NCBI GenBank assembly: GCA_964059195.1
Contig: CAXKWD010000001.1
Location: 219,054,484-219,118,483, forward strand
Reading direction: 5' to 3'
From: Ectobius pallidus
Lineage: Eukaryota > Arthropoda > Insecta > Blattodea > Ectobiidae
DNA: 64,000 nucleotides
The notes beneath the pieces are model-generated. The model was not told the origin of the DNA. It saw only the letters and a program-made list of their open reading frames with translations, and did not search any database. The stretch's first letter is position 1. Each line of letters begins with the position of its first letter. Positions 20,987 to 31,919 of this stretch are shown piece after piece. The translations under genes and the position numbers were made by a program.

Positions 20987-21659
20987 CGAGGGGCATTCAA
21001 TAATTAAAGAGACAAATTGGTTTGGGGAAAAGACGGTTGGTAGTACAAGTTTGATACATTTAGGATTTTAAGTTAGCATCAATGGGATGAGTTCTAATCA
21101 GCTGATGGATCAACACTGCTCTGTTTATAACCCCAAAATTAAGTTCAACGATGTCGGGTCTTCTTGAAAATTCCACATTGGTTGAACAACGTTCTGTGAT
21201 ACGTTTTTTTTATTGCTGAAGGTGAAAAACCAGCTAATATATACTCTAGAATGACTGAAGTGTATGGTGAAAGGTGTAAGAACCCTGGAAATGTTTACAA
21301 GTGGGTAGAACAGTTCAAAAGTGGTCGAGAATCAGTGACTGACGAACACCGTTCTGGCCGGCCTGTAGAAGTTGCAACTTCCTCACTTGAAACTCGAATT
21401 GTTTGGTCCACTGAAGGAGGCATTACGTGAGAAGAAATTCCAGGATAACGAGGATGTCAAGAAATTTGTGGGAAATTGGCTCCGACACCAAGACAAAGAG
21501 TTCTTTGCAGCCGGTATTAAAAAGTTAGCAACCCGTTAGGACAAGTGCATAAATGTTGATGGGGATTATGTTGAAAGTAGGAAAAATCGTGTTTTGTAAA
21601 AATAAACTGTTTTCCCTCCAGGTCAGTTTGCCTCTTTAATTATTATTGAATGGCCCTAG
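20987..21659 (+). mobile_element. Mariner element, internally deleted
   Basis: The terminal repeats of about 30 bp (left CGAGGGGCATTCAATAATTA, right inverse TTCAATAATAATTAAAGAGG) differ by a 3-bp indel and a few bases. They are flanked by TA (20985-20986 and 21660-21661). Length is 673 bp, about half that of an autonomous mariner. Confidence 0.9.
21151..21580 (+). pseudogene. mariner transposase, deleted and frameshifted
   Basis: From the ATG at 21151 the frame encodes a mariner N-terminus, then a run of eight T (21203-21210) adds one base and shifts the frame. Beyond it the second helix-turn-helix region is clear: G-N-V-Y-K-W-V-E-Q-F-K-S-G-R followed by D-E-H-R-S-G-R-P, a motif universal in mariner transposases. 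After about 21410 the sequence jumps to the C-terminal end (G-I-K-K-L, K-C-I-N, G-D-Y-V-E). The entire D,D34D catalytic core is therefore missing. It is non-functional, but the DNA-binding half plus intact terminal repeats could still make it a substrate. Confidence 0.88.
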
Positions 21660-21661
21660 TA

Positions 21662-22359
21662 TTTCTGAAAAAAATAATTTCATACTCTGGACACCTCAAA
21701 ACATGTATTTATGCTGAAATTTCGAGATCGATTTTAAGGATCGAATGCAATACCCCTACTTCCTACCTATAGTACCAGTTAGAGGGTAAAACTGATTCTT
21801 TCTGCGACCTGTCATTCCTCAATTTTTGAATGAAGTCATGTTGCAAATGAATGGTCACATCAAGATTAATCGAGAAAAGGGGCAAGGGAAACGGGAGAAC
21901 CCCGAGAAAAGCTACCTAATCCCTTCTTGTCCACCAGAGTTTCCACACGGATCAGTCTTGGGACCGAGCGTACACTCTTTATAATGCGAATTCCTTTTCA
22001 CACAGGATGTCCTGTAGTCCTGCACCGGAAACTAGGACATGAAGTACAAATTGCAACTTGTTCACGCATATGTAATGAAGCCGGGCCTTGGGAACTTCAG
22101 AACATTTGCTACTAGAAGTCCTGTTCTCCTATACCGGTTCGAGTGCATCCGAACGGAACTTGATATTCACTCAGCACTATCTGCGGTGTTATGCAACAAG
22201 GAAGAAAATGCACGGCCCTCTGTGTATTTTACAAGGCCAGAACGATGAGATATGGCAACGTGTTGTTAGGGCCTAATGGCTATTTTACAAGATGGAACAC
22301 AACCTGTAAAACATGGACACGAAAACATTAGTGTGCAGTGATTAATACGTCACAGATTT
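21662..22359. other. unassigned
   Basis: Mixed composition, with several overlapping short frames (21927-22276) and no recognisable domain. Nothing matches other parts of the window. Confidence 0.4.
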
Positions 22360-22912
22360 TCTACTCTTATACAATTCAACGGCCCTAAAAAGCGTGCTCA
22401 CTCGCTCGCCAGCTTCATGAGACATTCGGGCATACTCGGCGATGTTCGTCTCACAGTATAAACTTTCACGAAAAGTACAAAATTAGGAAAACCGTTTCTT
22501 TATTATATAAGTCCTAAGTGAAATGAACACAATGAACTAATATTCTAATTTTATTTTTACTTACAAGTTCTTCCTTTGAAAAAAGTATATAATTTCTTAA
22601 AATTACACTGAATTTATCAAATAAAATTCACATCATAATCATCTGTCAACAAACAGTTGAGAAACAATATCATTGTTCACAGGTGGCTTTGGAACTGCAT
22701 ATTCGAAGAAGGCAGTAAATATAGAAGAAATATAGAAGGCAGTGAATGTACTCTAAAGCCGGAATTTTAACTGTTTCGTTGATTATTAATGGTTTAGTTT
22801 ATGAATGATACGCGTGCAAGTGTTAATAAATATAATGCTTTAATATTTATTATACTCTTAATTTCTAATTTTTCAATTAATTATCGTGGGCGAAGCCGCG
22901 GGCACCTGCTAG
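22360..22912 (+). mobile_element. Helitron-2 copy 2, full length
   Basis: It starts TCTACTCTTATACAATTC and ends GGGCGAAGCCGCGGGCACCT then GCTAG, followed by T. The GCGGG/CCGC hairpin just upstream of CTAG is the Helitron 3' terminator. It is 553 bp, matching 63168-63724 over most of its length except about 150 bp in the middle. Confidence 0.85.
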
Positions 22913-23199
22913 TTTTATACAACTTGTTTAGAAATTGAAATAATATAAATGTCCATTGATTAAAAGCACAGTTTCAATTCGGTGCAAGCCAGTTCGTGTG
23001 CTTTTTTCCTGTTCTGCTGTTCGCTTGCCTGAATGAAGTTAACTATGTCTTATATGCACCATTGGTAGCTTTGGTAACTCGAATCGATTCATGGATGGTT
23101 GATTCATAGTATGCCGTGATCTCGCAGCTGTTAGTTTTGTTTTTATACAACAAAGCACGAAATTAATTATTATTTGTATAATCCGTTACATTTTTATTC
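22913..23199. other. unassigned
   Basis: No feature is recognised. Confidence 0.4.
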
Positions 23200-23405
23200 A
23201 TGAAATAGTCTTAATAAATCCAACTCGAGTTGACGAGTTTCATCAGATAAATTGCCTCCTTATGCGAAGTCGCGAATCTATCGATAAACTCGTCAACTCT
23301 CGTAGGATTACCTATGATAAACGACCGTGATTGGTCTATATCCGAGGAATTGCTAAACGTTATTGGTCAATATCAAACACGCGGCATATGAGTGGAATAG
23401 TCGGA
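23200..23405. repeat. Repeat R copy 2
   Basis: It shares CGTGATTGGTCTATATCCGA and the following 60 bp with 3665-3760, and more weakly with 45700-45785. An inverted pair GAGTTGACGAGTTT / AAACTCGTCAACTC (about 23226-23300) forms a stem at its left side. Confidence 0.6.
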
Positions 23406-23559
23406 ATATAAGTACTGTTGTTTTGTCGCATTTTGTCTTTTAGTAACATAGAAAACATGAATACAGCGGAAAGCCAAAAAATTAAAAAATTAAAAAAATA
23501 AGAAAGAAAAAAAGTGTGTGTGGAACGCCACGCGACAGAAGTGAAACTTGTTTTAATTT

Positions 23560-23700
23560 TTTTCAATTTTAGATTATTGGATTTTATCAATTTTGGATTG
23601 TTGGACTATTAACTTTTGGATATTTAGTTTTGGGTTTTTTAAATTTTGGATTTTTTAATTTTGGATTTTTTATTTTTGGGTTTTTTAAATTTTGGATAAG
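23560..23700 (-). repeat. AT-rich tandem array, complementary copy
   Basis: Tandem TTTTGGATTTTTTAATTTTGG-like units are the reverse complement of the motif at 13516-13760. Confidence 0.7.
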
Positions 23701-24089
23701 CCTAATCATTGAGTTATCTGTGCAGTCCGTTCCGTCACAGCCCTACTAATTTCGTGACGATTTTGTCCGTAACGCAAGTTTGGGTTAGCTCTCGATTTAC
23801 TCCTACCGCGGCTAAAGTAGTTTCACTTCAAAAAAAAAATCTTCCAAATAATTGGATAGAGAGTGCATTTGTTTCGTCTCGTTAAGTCTTGTGGGAAATG
23901 CATTTTCGGTGCATAGAAAGTGAATGCAAGTAATTTCGTAGTAATCAGAACATTATTAACTAATCTGCCTTCATCTTGTTATATAGGCCTAGTCTAAGTA
24001 TCAATCTGGAGATAGTTTCTCTTGCCCACTAATTTTACACTAGAATTTCCATTGACATCTGGAAAACTTGACATAAGTTTTCCGCTGCT
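23701..24089. other. unassigned
   Basis: Nothing is recognised. The stretch 23720-23830 is relatively GC-rich for the region. Confidence 0.35.
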
Positions 24090-24440
24090 ACGTAACTACT
24101 TTTTCGTAGAGTGTTCGAAAACAGGGTGTTCAGGAAAATATTTGGGCCTAAGAGAAATGAAAATGGGGACTGGAGAAAACTGCATAACGACGAGCTTCAT
24201 AACCTGTACTCTTCACCGGATATAGTAAGGGTAATTAAATCACGGAGTATGAAATGGATTGGACATGGGAGAGGAAAGATATCTCAAAAGTATTGAATGA
24301 GAGACCCGAAGCGAAATGACTACGTGGAAGACCTAATCGTAGTGGGAGGGCAATATTAGGATAGATTTAAGGGAATGTAGGATTTGAGAGGGATGGTTGG
24401 ATGGAGTCATGCGTGAAACTCAATTTCCCACACAAATTAT
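24090..24440 (+). pseudogene. LINE reverse transcriptase C-terminus
   Basis: The frame opening at 24111 reads R-V-F-R-K-I-F-G-P-K-R, then L-H-N-D-E-L-H-N-L-Y and I-V-R-V-I-K-S-R-S-M-K-W. This is the conserved region just after the reverse transcriptase domain of a widespread insect non-LTR retrotransposon group (clade uncertain). A stop at 24294 and later frame changes break it; further LINE-like residues (a W/VED...DLR segment) continue to about 24400. It is a 5'-truncated, dead copy, as is normal for LINE insertions. It is followed by the CTGCAAAGAAAACA repeat. Confidence 0.75.
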
Positions 24441-24545
24441 AAATCCATGCCGGACTGCAAAGAAAACACTTAACATAGTGCTTAGGAACATGATTTATTT
24501 CTTGTACCCTATTTTATAAATTTTACATATTACAGTATATTATAT
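24441..24545 (+). repeat. 'CTGCAAAGAAAACA' repeat, probable LINE 3' end
   Basis: The sequence ATTATAAATCCATGCCGGAC then TGCAAAGAAAACA recurs in reverse at 29655-29700 and 48395-48460, and in part at 14778-14895. Its position directly after LINE coding remnants suggests a LINE 3' untranslated region. Confidence 0.5.
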
Positions 24546-25299
24546 TTTAAATTTTATTTCGAGTTATTTTCCGTTAATTTGTTACAAAGTAGCTCATTAC
24601 CCGTCCTTCGTACAGGTGAAAAAAAAGTATTTTTCAGGGTTTTAAGCGTTATTCCAGGGTATGAGAATAAACTTGCAAACCAGTTCCATTTGTGCAGCAT
24701 TAACTTGGTGTGCCCATCACAGAATCCCGGGCTTCTATATAAATTAAATGCCAATTTATGAAATATAACATTCCATCGCCAAAGGTAGCAACCATAGTCT
24801 TTCACAGGTTCATTCACTCAATCAATCTCGAAATATTTCATGGTATACCACATTACTGTAATATTATTGTTGGTTGCTATGACAACGAGCAAGGCCACCT
24901 TCAAATAATTTCACAATTGAACACGGTCTACCACAAGCTCAAATATTATATTAGATTATTTCAGTATTTGACATTTTGTGTGTATGCATATATCAAATAT
25001 TAGATCAAAGCCAGATCAATATATATCGTCTGTGTGAGAAAATGAGTCTGATCAAACTGGAATTAGATGCTGCAAGACACATTGTCGAAAGCTTACTTCC
25101 TTTTGATGTTTCTTGGACAAGGTCGAAAACAGTTCAAAATACTTCATTACCCGTACAAAGAACGGGTAAACAAACTAGTAAATTATAGGCCTAATAACAC
25201 AATAGGTGATAAATATTTGACAGAAAATACATTGCTCTTTATGAAAGAACGTGATGGCAATTATTTCGATACAGTACTCAAGTAAAGTAATTATATTAT
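24546..25299. other. unassigned, with Helitron-like debris
   Basis: Bases 24875-24925 (GTTGCTATGACAACGAGCAA, GGCCACCTTCAAATAATTTC) match 19490-19530 and 32270-32310, a block also seen near Helitron-type debris. Short frames here have no family features. Confidence 0.4.
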
Positions 25300-25392
25300 T
25301 ATGGGAGAAAAATACCTCTGACACTGGGATTTGAACTCAGGACCTTTGACTATCCGTAGCAATACTCTACCACTGAGCTAAGCCAGAGTTCA
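25300..25392 (-). repeat. SINE-7 head, best preserved
   Basis: The minus strand reads GGCTTAGCTCAGTGGTAGAG (excellent A box), then GGTCCTGAGTTCAAATCCC (B box), then AGTGTCAGAGGTATTTTTCT. The 5' and 3' ends cannot form an acceptor stem, so this is a SINE head, not a tRNA gene. Confidence 0.7.
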
Positions 25393-25849
25393 CTTCACAG
25401 TTAGAAAGGGCTAAATCGGGCTTAAAGACTTAAAGGGGTCTAAAGAGGACTTTTGCTGGAAAAAAAAAACTATTTTTAAATAGATTTTGCAATTAATGCA
25501 GTATGTGAATTTGTGCATTTTAAGAAAAGACATATTAAAAATAAATTTATACAATGCACTGAAATTAACAATATATATGTCGCTTTGTCGACCAACGACA
25601 GAGAAGTAGGCTATATTAAAGGAACAAATTCGTGACACTCGAGTCTACTTATTTTTGTTGATCGGAATTGAATTGCGTGATGTATTGAGTAATTGTATCA
25701 TTAAAGGGTACATATCCCAATTGTTTTTGCTATTTTTCGAGGGCCTATATAAGGAACACTTACTTCTTTATTTTTTAAAGCTCTAGAATATCTGTCAAAA
25801 TTATAATACAATTTTCGGTGTTAATATCAGTGTTCATTATATACTTTAC
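25393..25849. other. unassigned
   Basis: The stretch 25405-25440 (GGGCTAAATCGGGC, AAAGGGGTCTAAAGAGG) resembles degenerate hAT-type sequence, as does 26700-26770. No termini are found. Confidence 0.35.
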
Positions 25850-26377
25850 TAGCATGTGCCCGCGGCTTCGCCCGCGATAATTATTTCAAAAATTAAAAAT
25901 TAAGAGCATAATAGTAAAATCATAATATTTATTAACTCCTAAATCACGTGGACTACATACCACGATTAGATAGTCGTCTGGTAAAAGCGACCTCAGATTC
26001 GAGTTTCTTGTCCCAGAAAACCTCTGTATAGCCTAGTGAGATTCGTCCAAATAAAACAACGTTTGACCATATTTAGGGCTTACAACATTCAAGCGATCGC
26101 GAAAGTTTTATTTTCAAGGTGTGACAAAAATAGACAAAGCCAACTGTAATTGATTTGACATTGAAATGTATAACTGAAAACTTATGTTTTGAAAACGCAA
26201 AAAATGCACGTTTTTTGCCCGTTTTTCACTCATAACTCACGAACGAAAACTAAAATTAAAATTCCGGCTTCGCGGTGCATTTTCCGACCCTTCAGCCCAC
26301 CTATGTTTAAAATTTCAGATCTCTGCGTTCAGTAGATTTCCCTGGACATCGAGGACAGTTCCTTTTATTAATATAGA
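25850..26377 (-). mobile_element. Helitron (Helitron-2-related) copy
   Basis: In reverse orientation it starts TCTATATTAATAAAAGGAAC and ends with the hairpin CGGGCGAAGCCGCGGGCACA then TGCTAG, followed by T (25849 read in reverse). The 3' end matches Helitron-2 but the 5' half differs, so it is a separate subfamily. It lies directly against a truncated Helitron-1. Confidence 0.75.
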
Positions 26378-26686
26378 TAATATGAATTATAATGATACCT
26401 TGTCTAATTTGTCAAACATCCATTTAATTTAATCCAAACCCACCTATACCATTGGCAACAATATGTTCTGTGAATTTGTTTCGATAATTCTATGCAAAAA
26501 GGGATTAAGTATTTTCAAAAACATTTAATTTTTGGCATTTAGAATCAGAATTTTTCAAAATCCCTTCTTAGTGAGCACCTACATTATGAAACGAAGGTAC
26601 TGTCAAAATTCCAAGTCTCTACCTGTTATAGTTTAGGCTCTACGTTGATTCCTGTCAGTCAGGACAAAGCCTTTTATATATATAGA
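26378..26686 (-). mobile_element. Helitron-1 5' fragment
   Basis: The reverse strand begins TCTATATATATAAAAGGCTT and GTCCTGACTGACAGGAATCA and follows Helitron-1 for about 300 bp. It stops at the boundary with the Helitron at 25850-26377. The 3' hairpin is absent. Confidence 0.8.
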
Positions 26687-27203
26687 TTAAGACGTCTAAA
26701 ACCGTTTGTTTAAAGTCTAAAAAGGGCTAATATACCTTTTATAAAAGCCTAAAAATCCGGGCCCTAGTTATGAATGACTGGTTATAAATCGAGCAGCCCA
26801 TATGGGCTGTGGAATATATGAAATCTGTGATATGCCTAACAACGGCGTGGCAGTGGAATATGAAGACCATATTTACAAAATATATCTTGTACATACAAGA
26901 GTAGAGATCACTGCTGTTGTCTGCCAGCCTAAACAATACAGAAAACTTGTGGAATGTAAATAACTTACTATGTACAGTTCGGGAGAAAGCATTATTAAGC
27001 GGAATGCAGACTAATGCAATTATAGCAGATTGCAACATTGCCGACGTTACCACATTGTCCTGCGGATGTCTCAGGCTTCAGTGTAAAGTATACAAAATAC
27101 GATGCAATTGTATGCATACGAATTGCAAAAAAACTATTCTTAACTTCCCGAATTATCCAAGAACAAACAATAGAAAATAGTTTTCTTATGCTTCTCGAAA
27201 CAT
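26687..27203. other. unassigned
   Basis: It opens with AAAATCCGGGCCCTAG (26750-26766), resembling a hAT-C right terminus. The rest is unrecognised. Short frames on both strands overlap one another and are not called. Confidence 0.4.
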
Positions 27204-27207
27204 TTAA

Positions 27208-27945
27208 GGGGAGATGGTAGTTATAAGTGTCAAAAAAATGATTTTTTTTCTTATGCTCATGTAATAGAGCATAGTTTTGTGAACATTTTGGTATGTAGGT
27301 CTTATATTATATGTTGTGTTATTATTAAGCCAAACAGAGCGACCTGGAGCTTTCTAAAATGGATAAAATACCACTTTTCGCTCTCCTGTAAAATTACATT
27401 TTTTCTACTTCAGGTACCGTTTTCTGAAAAGCTATTCATGCTAGAGTAATGAAACTTTCAGGAATTCATAAAAGATGGATGAAAAATCTCCCTTAGCAGA
27501 ATTAGACTATGGGTAAAGTCTTGAATATACAGAATTTTCAACTATTTTTGTTTTTTAAAAAAAAGTAGTTTTTTTTTTAGTCGTGAAGTTTTCATGCGGT
27601 TTTCATGCAGTAAAATTGTACATATTAGACTGATTGTGCTAGGGTAAATAGTAGTACCTATTGTTAGTAAGTTCCCAAAGTTTCACAAAAACCTAAGCTA
27701 CAGAAATTGAATAAAGCGTACCTATGTCAAGGGAAGTAACTGTAAAACACCTATGTGTTAAAAAATTCTTTTCTACCAAACAGCGAGTTCTAGAAAAACT
27801 ATTCTCTGCTTATTTTATAATGCAGAATGCACTTGCAAAGCATAAAAAAATTCAACTAAATCTGACTGTTAACACTTGAGTTATTGGCTTCTTGAACAAA
27901 CGCTATATTTTCTATCATTTTGCTAGTGGTAACTACCATCTCCCC
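27208..27945 (+). mobile_element. MITE-T, complete copy
   Basis: The ends GGGGAGATGGTAGTTA (left) and GTAACTACCATCTCCCC (right) are inverted. TTAA precedes the left end (27204-27207), and in the other copy TTAA follows the right end (1650-1653). This suggests TTAA-specific insertion, possibly by a piggyBac-type transposase, although the GGGG terminus is atypical. There is no coding sequence. Confidence 0.7.
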
Positions 27946-27955
27946 CTGATCTAAA

Positions 27956-28201
27956 TTGAAGCATTTAGTTGTATAAGGGTCTAAGTGCCAAAACCATGAT
28001 TTTTCAGCTGTTAATTTTAAATGGATCCAAGCAGTACCAAGACCAATGCATTTCAGAAAGGTCCAAGGTCCAGGGAAAGCCACGTTAGTACCGATAAATT
28101 CCAATATATTGCGCTGGGTTCGTCTTTCTGTGTGTCTATGTCTTGTTTTCTACAAAATCATGTTTTTGGCACTTAGACCCTTATAAAATTAAATGCTTCA
28201 A
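27956..28201. mobile_element. Short MITE-S with about 45-bp inverted ends
   Basis: The left end TTGAAGCATTTAGTTGTATA then AGGGTCTAAGTGCCAAAA is matched in reverse by the right end TTTTGGCACTTAGACCCTTA then TAAAATTAAATGCTTCAA. It is 246 bp. No clear duplication is visible, so the superfamily is unknown. Confidence 0.75.
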
Positions 28202-28224
28202 TTATTGTTTTATGATCTTGAGGT

Positions 28225-28562
28225 AGTTAATGTAGATCAAACCGGGCGAGGTCCTGGACTCGCATTTGGGAGGTCTTAGGTTCTAATCCCGTGGCCGCCC
28301 AATTTGACATGGGTTTTTTCATGGTTTCGCCAGCCGTAAAGACAAATGCCGAATTGGATATTTACATACCATGAATCATCCTCGCTGTTTCATCCTGTAT
28401 CATATCCATTTAAATTATCATCAGTTGGAATTTACTCCATTAAATACACCAACAATAGAAAATAACTGGCAATCAAAAGTTCCATGGCCTACCCTACTGT
28501 ATAGACCAGATCCCGAACTGCTGATATGGCCTCGCAGATAAAAGGAGTATAAATACAGCTGA
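28225..28562 (+). repeat. SINE-1 copy
   Basis: A tRNA-like head (GGTCCTGGACTCGCATTTGG, B box GGTTCTAATCCCGTGG) is followed by the family body GCCGAATTGGATATTTACAT and the tail AAAAGGAGTATAAATACAGC. Confidence 0.85.
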
Positions 28563-28884
28563 ATTTAAATATATATAGGCCTATATCGATCAAATTTAGG
28601 AACATTTTAAATTTATTTCTAAAGGACGCCTACAGTAAAATTTAAAATTGTACCTTAATTCAGGTTGTCCCTAACTGTTTTTTATCGTTAATTCTAGATT
28701 ATTATAAAACCATTTTATTAATATTGTTCCATTATTTATGTATGCATAGTTGATACCATTATGTGTAAATTTACAATCGTTATTAGACTTTCCGGTGTCA
28801 AATAGACCAAAAATAAATTATATTACAAAATATAGATCAAATTTGATCCTGATTGTGACATTGACGGACTTCAAAATAGCGAGC
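28563..28884. other. unassigned
   Basis: AT-rich. One TAGGCCTA lies in a TA-rich run at 28576-28583. A 66-residue frame at 28750 runs into the SINE-5 head and is spurious. Confidence 0.4.
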
Positions 28885-29105
28885 CCTCCTCCAGATCCGA
28901 AGATCGCGGGAACAAACCCGGTCGCGATCGATGGATTTTTCAGGACGTAAAAATCCTGGGCACGGAGTCCTCCGGGAGGGACTTTAAGCTGTGGGTCCCG
29001 TGTCGTAGATTTACGGCACGTTAAAGAACTCCAAGCCTAAATTAGAGCCTCTGGACAAAATTTCTTGGTTCTTTCACGTCCTAGTAATACCTTATTTTCC
29101 TTTAT
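28885..29105 (+). repeat. SINE-5 head and body
   Basis: The head AAAATAGCGAGCCCTCCTCC with CCGGTCGCGATCGATGG, then CAGGACGTAAAAATCCTGGG, ACGGCACGTTAAAGAACTCC and CGTCCTAGTAATACCTTATT. It is homologous to 11827-12190 in reverse. The 3' tail present at 3060-3230 is missing. Confidence 0.65.
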
Positions 29106-29188
29106 AATCGTGTACCGGTAATTAAAACTAAATTTGCTATGAAGATCTAGTGAATAACAAAACAGATAGTCTTTAATATGTCCTATAG

Positions 29189-29627
29189 CAGCATTTCTCA
29201 ACCTTTTTGAACCCGAGGACCTCTAAATTGTCTAAAAAAATTTACGGACTCCTAATTTTACAACCCATTTTTAAAAGTAGGCTATATGTAGGCCTATATT
29301 CTTAATATTTGGGGATTAATTATAGGTCATTATAACGAAATAAATCTAAATACATTTTTTAATTCAATGGAAACACATTGAAGTAAACTATTGACAGTTT
29401 AATATTTATTACCATTTTGATAATATAATTAGATATTATGTTATTACTTAGAATGAGACGGTTGAGCTTGTCGCCTCTTGCAGAGTTCCTGGATATTTGG
29501 CTCAATACTAGTCAAATTTAGTCGCAGATCAGCAGATACATTAAGTCATCTTAATTATGTCTGCGGACCATCTGCACCAAAGTTGCGGACTACCAGTGGT
29601 CCGCGAACCATAGGTTGAGAAACGCTG
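29189..29627. mobile_element. hAT-D (Charlie-like) MITE
   Basis: The termini CAGCATTTCTCAACCTTTTT and CATAGGTTGAGAAACGCTG follow the hAT consensus CAGNGTTTCTCAACCT. The flanks TCCTATAG (29181-29188) and TCCTATAT (29628-29635) form a 7 of 8 duplication. A second, Helitron-interrupted copy begins at 51364. Confidence 0.88.
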
Positions 29628-29635
29628 TCCTATAT

Positions 29636-30267
29636 GATATAACAGTTTGTCTTGAACCATTGTTTTAACTGTTTTCTTTGCAGTCCGGCATGGATTTGTA
29701 ATTTGTGTGGGAAATTAAGTCTCGTGGATTTAAGTTAGCCAATTTAATCGCATTGCAGCTCTGAACTACAATACAAAATTACACCGCGTAAGCGAAAATA
29801 TAGCCTAACTTATGCTTCACAGTTCCCCAATGTTGTTATCCGTCTTTATGTGTAATTTGTACAGCCTACTTTTATAGCGTATGAACTAACATAGCGTTGT
29901 ATTTTTTTGCCAAAATATATCACAAATTAGGCTACAATATTGATCAGAGCATGAACACACTGGTCACCATATACCATCACATGGGCCTAAAGACAGACAG
30001 CACATTTGAATAAGTGAATGTTTTCAGAACCGACCGTACATTTGAAATACTGTATAATGTTTCAGAAGTGGCTGTATGATATTAAACCGACGTTCTACTT
30101 AAATAGTTTAGAATTTGCTAGGATTTTTTGGATCAGCTAATTTCTTTAGTTTTGTAACGTAATTTGTACCTATTTTTCGGCATTTTATAATGTATTTAAG
30201 GTAACTAGAGAACATAAAGTAGACTGTTAAAACTATTTCCAATGATAGAGCATATTTATTATTATTA
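29636..30267. other. mostly unassigned
   Basis: Bases 29655-29700 carry the reverse CTGCAAAGAAAACA repeat (TTTCTTTGCAGTCCGGCATG). The remainder is AT-rich with no recognised family. Confidence 0.4.
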
Positions 30268-30608
30268 ATTTCAGCTGTGTTTATACTCCTTTTATCTGCG
30301 AGGCCATATCAGGAGTTCGGGATCTGTGTCTATACAGTAAGGTAGGCCATAGAACTATTGCTTGTCAATTGTTTCTGTTGTCGGTGTATTTAATGGAGTA
30401 AATTTCAACTTATATTAATTTTAAATGGATATGATACAGGGTGAAATGGTGAGGATGATTCATGGGATGTATATATCCAATTCGGCATTTGCCTTTGCGA
30501 CCGGGGAAACCATGGAAAAAAATATATATCAAATTGGCCGGCCACGGGATTTGAACCGGGGACCCCCAGAATGCGAGTCCAAGACGTTACCATCTCAGCC
30601 GAGTGAAT
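30268..30608 (-). repeat. SINE-1 copy (reverse, near full)
   Basis: It runs from the tail GCTGTGTTTATACTCCTTTT to the head GGTAACGTCTTGGACTCGCA (minus strand) with a B box at about 30548-30560 (GGTTCAAATCC on minus). Confidence 0.88.
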
Positions 30609-30734
30609 AGCATATTTTACGGATTGTTTGGCATATTTTAGTAATTTTATGGCATATTTTACTAATTGCAGAGCATATTTGCATGCATATTGTGTATTTT
30701 GGTAGAACACTGATTTCCGGTTCTTTAAATCACA

Positions 30735-30792
<58 letters not shown>

Positions 30793-30825
30793 GTTGGTGG
30801 TGGTGTTATTATTATATTATTATTG

Positions 30826-30879
<54 letters not shown>

Positions 30880-30882
30880 GGA
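30735..30882 (+). repeat. (TTA)n microsatellite
   Basis: About 48 TTA units, broken once by a GTTGGTGGTGGTGTTATTAT segment at 30792-30830. The leucine/tyrosine-run frame over it is an artefact. Confidence 0.95.
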
Positions 30883-31020
30883 TATTCTAATGGGACGTAT
30901 TTTCGAAAGTTTCCAAACTACACAATAAGAACGTCGAAGCTGCATCTTTTTCGGGCCTTGAAACGTACATAGGCCTATCTCCTCTCAAAACAGTCTTAAA
31001 TCAGATATGAAATTAATAAA

Positions 31021-31913
31021 ATCAGGTAAACTGATGTAACAAAGTGCCAGTATGTTTTTTTTAATCAGTTATGACTGCAATTATGATATGCAGAATGTGT
31101 TTTTTTTTTTAATTGATTTCCAAGTTAAGCTCCAGATTTATTCATTAAGCAGGGCTTACGGAAGAAGAAAGGTCTACCATCTCGGCCACCTGGGTCATTT
31201 TAACGGTCTAGTTGGATAAGCGCATGTAAAACAATAGTGTTTTTTGTCATAGCTACCTGTATTTTAATTTCCAAGGCCTTATAAGATCACAGTAAAACAA
31301 TAGGCTATGTTGTCAAGATAACTGATTTTCATTTTTTTAATAAATTCTTTCGAATACGTATATTGCCATAAAATAGGCACTAAATTGAGCATTACTCCGA
31401 AACAGATCAACCGATTTTATCCATTATGAATAGACGTCTTCCCACGGACATTGTAAATGTGTATACCAAGTTTCATAAAAATCCGGTAAAGCGTATTTGA
31501 GTTACCGCGTCTTTAAAATATACACTAAATTGGGGTTTACTCCGGTACCGGTCAACAGATTAGGTTCAAATTCAATAGGGCACTTCTCATGGACGTCATA
31601 AATGGGTATACCAAGTTTCATGGAAATCCGTTACAGCGTATTTGAGTGATGGCGCCTTTCTATGAGAAAGGCGCCATAATCTATTAAAATAGGCACTAAA
31701 TTGGGCATTACTCCGGTACCGGTGAACCGATTTGGTTCAATATCAATAGGGTTCTTCCCATCGACATTATGAATGTTTATACCAAGTTTCATGAAAATGC
31801 GAAAAAGCGTACTTGTGTTATGGTGCGTACAGACGCACGGACAGACAGACAGACAGACGGACAGACATTTTTTCGTCCCCCACACAATCTCATAAAGTAC
31901 TATACTGGCACTT
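31021..31913 (+). mobile_element. HLE-1 Helentron-like element, full copy
   Basis: The outer hairpin ATCAGGTAAACTGAT is followed by a subterminal AAGTGCCAGTATG; the opposite end carries its inverse CATACTGGCACTT-like TATACTGGCACTT. Three tandem units of about 150 bp lie inside (from about 31370, 31514, 31686), then a CAGACAGACGG tract. AATAAA flanks both sides (31015-31020, 31914-31919). The 104-residue reverse frame inside is spurious. Confidence 0.8.
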
Positions 31914-31919
31914 AATAAA

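Noticed and set aside
25300..25392. Possible tRNA gene on the minus strand
   Set aside because: A and B boxes are good, but the 5' and 3' ends do not form an acceptor stem, and the same head with the same non-tRNA body occurs at 14440 and 6450, so it is a SINE.
30683..30880. Open frame with long leucine and tyrosine runs
   Set aside because: Translation of a (TTA)n microsatellite.
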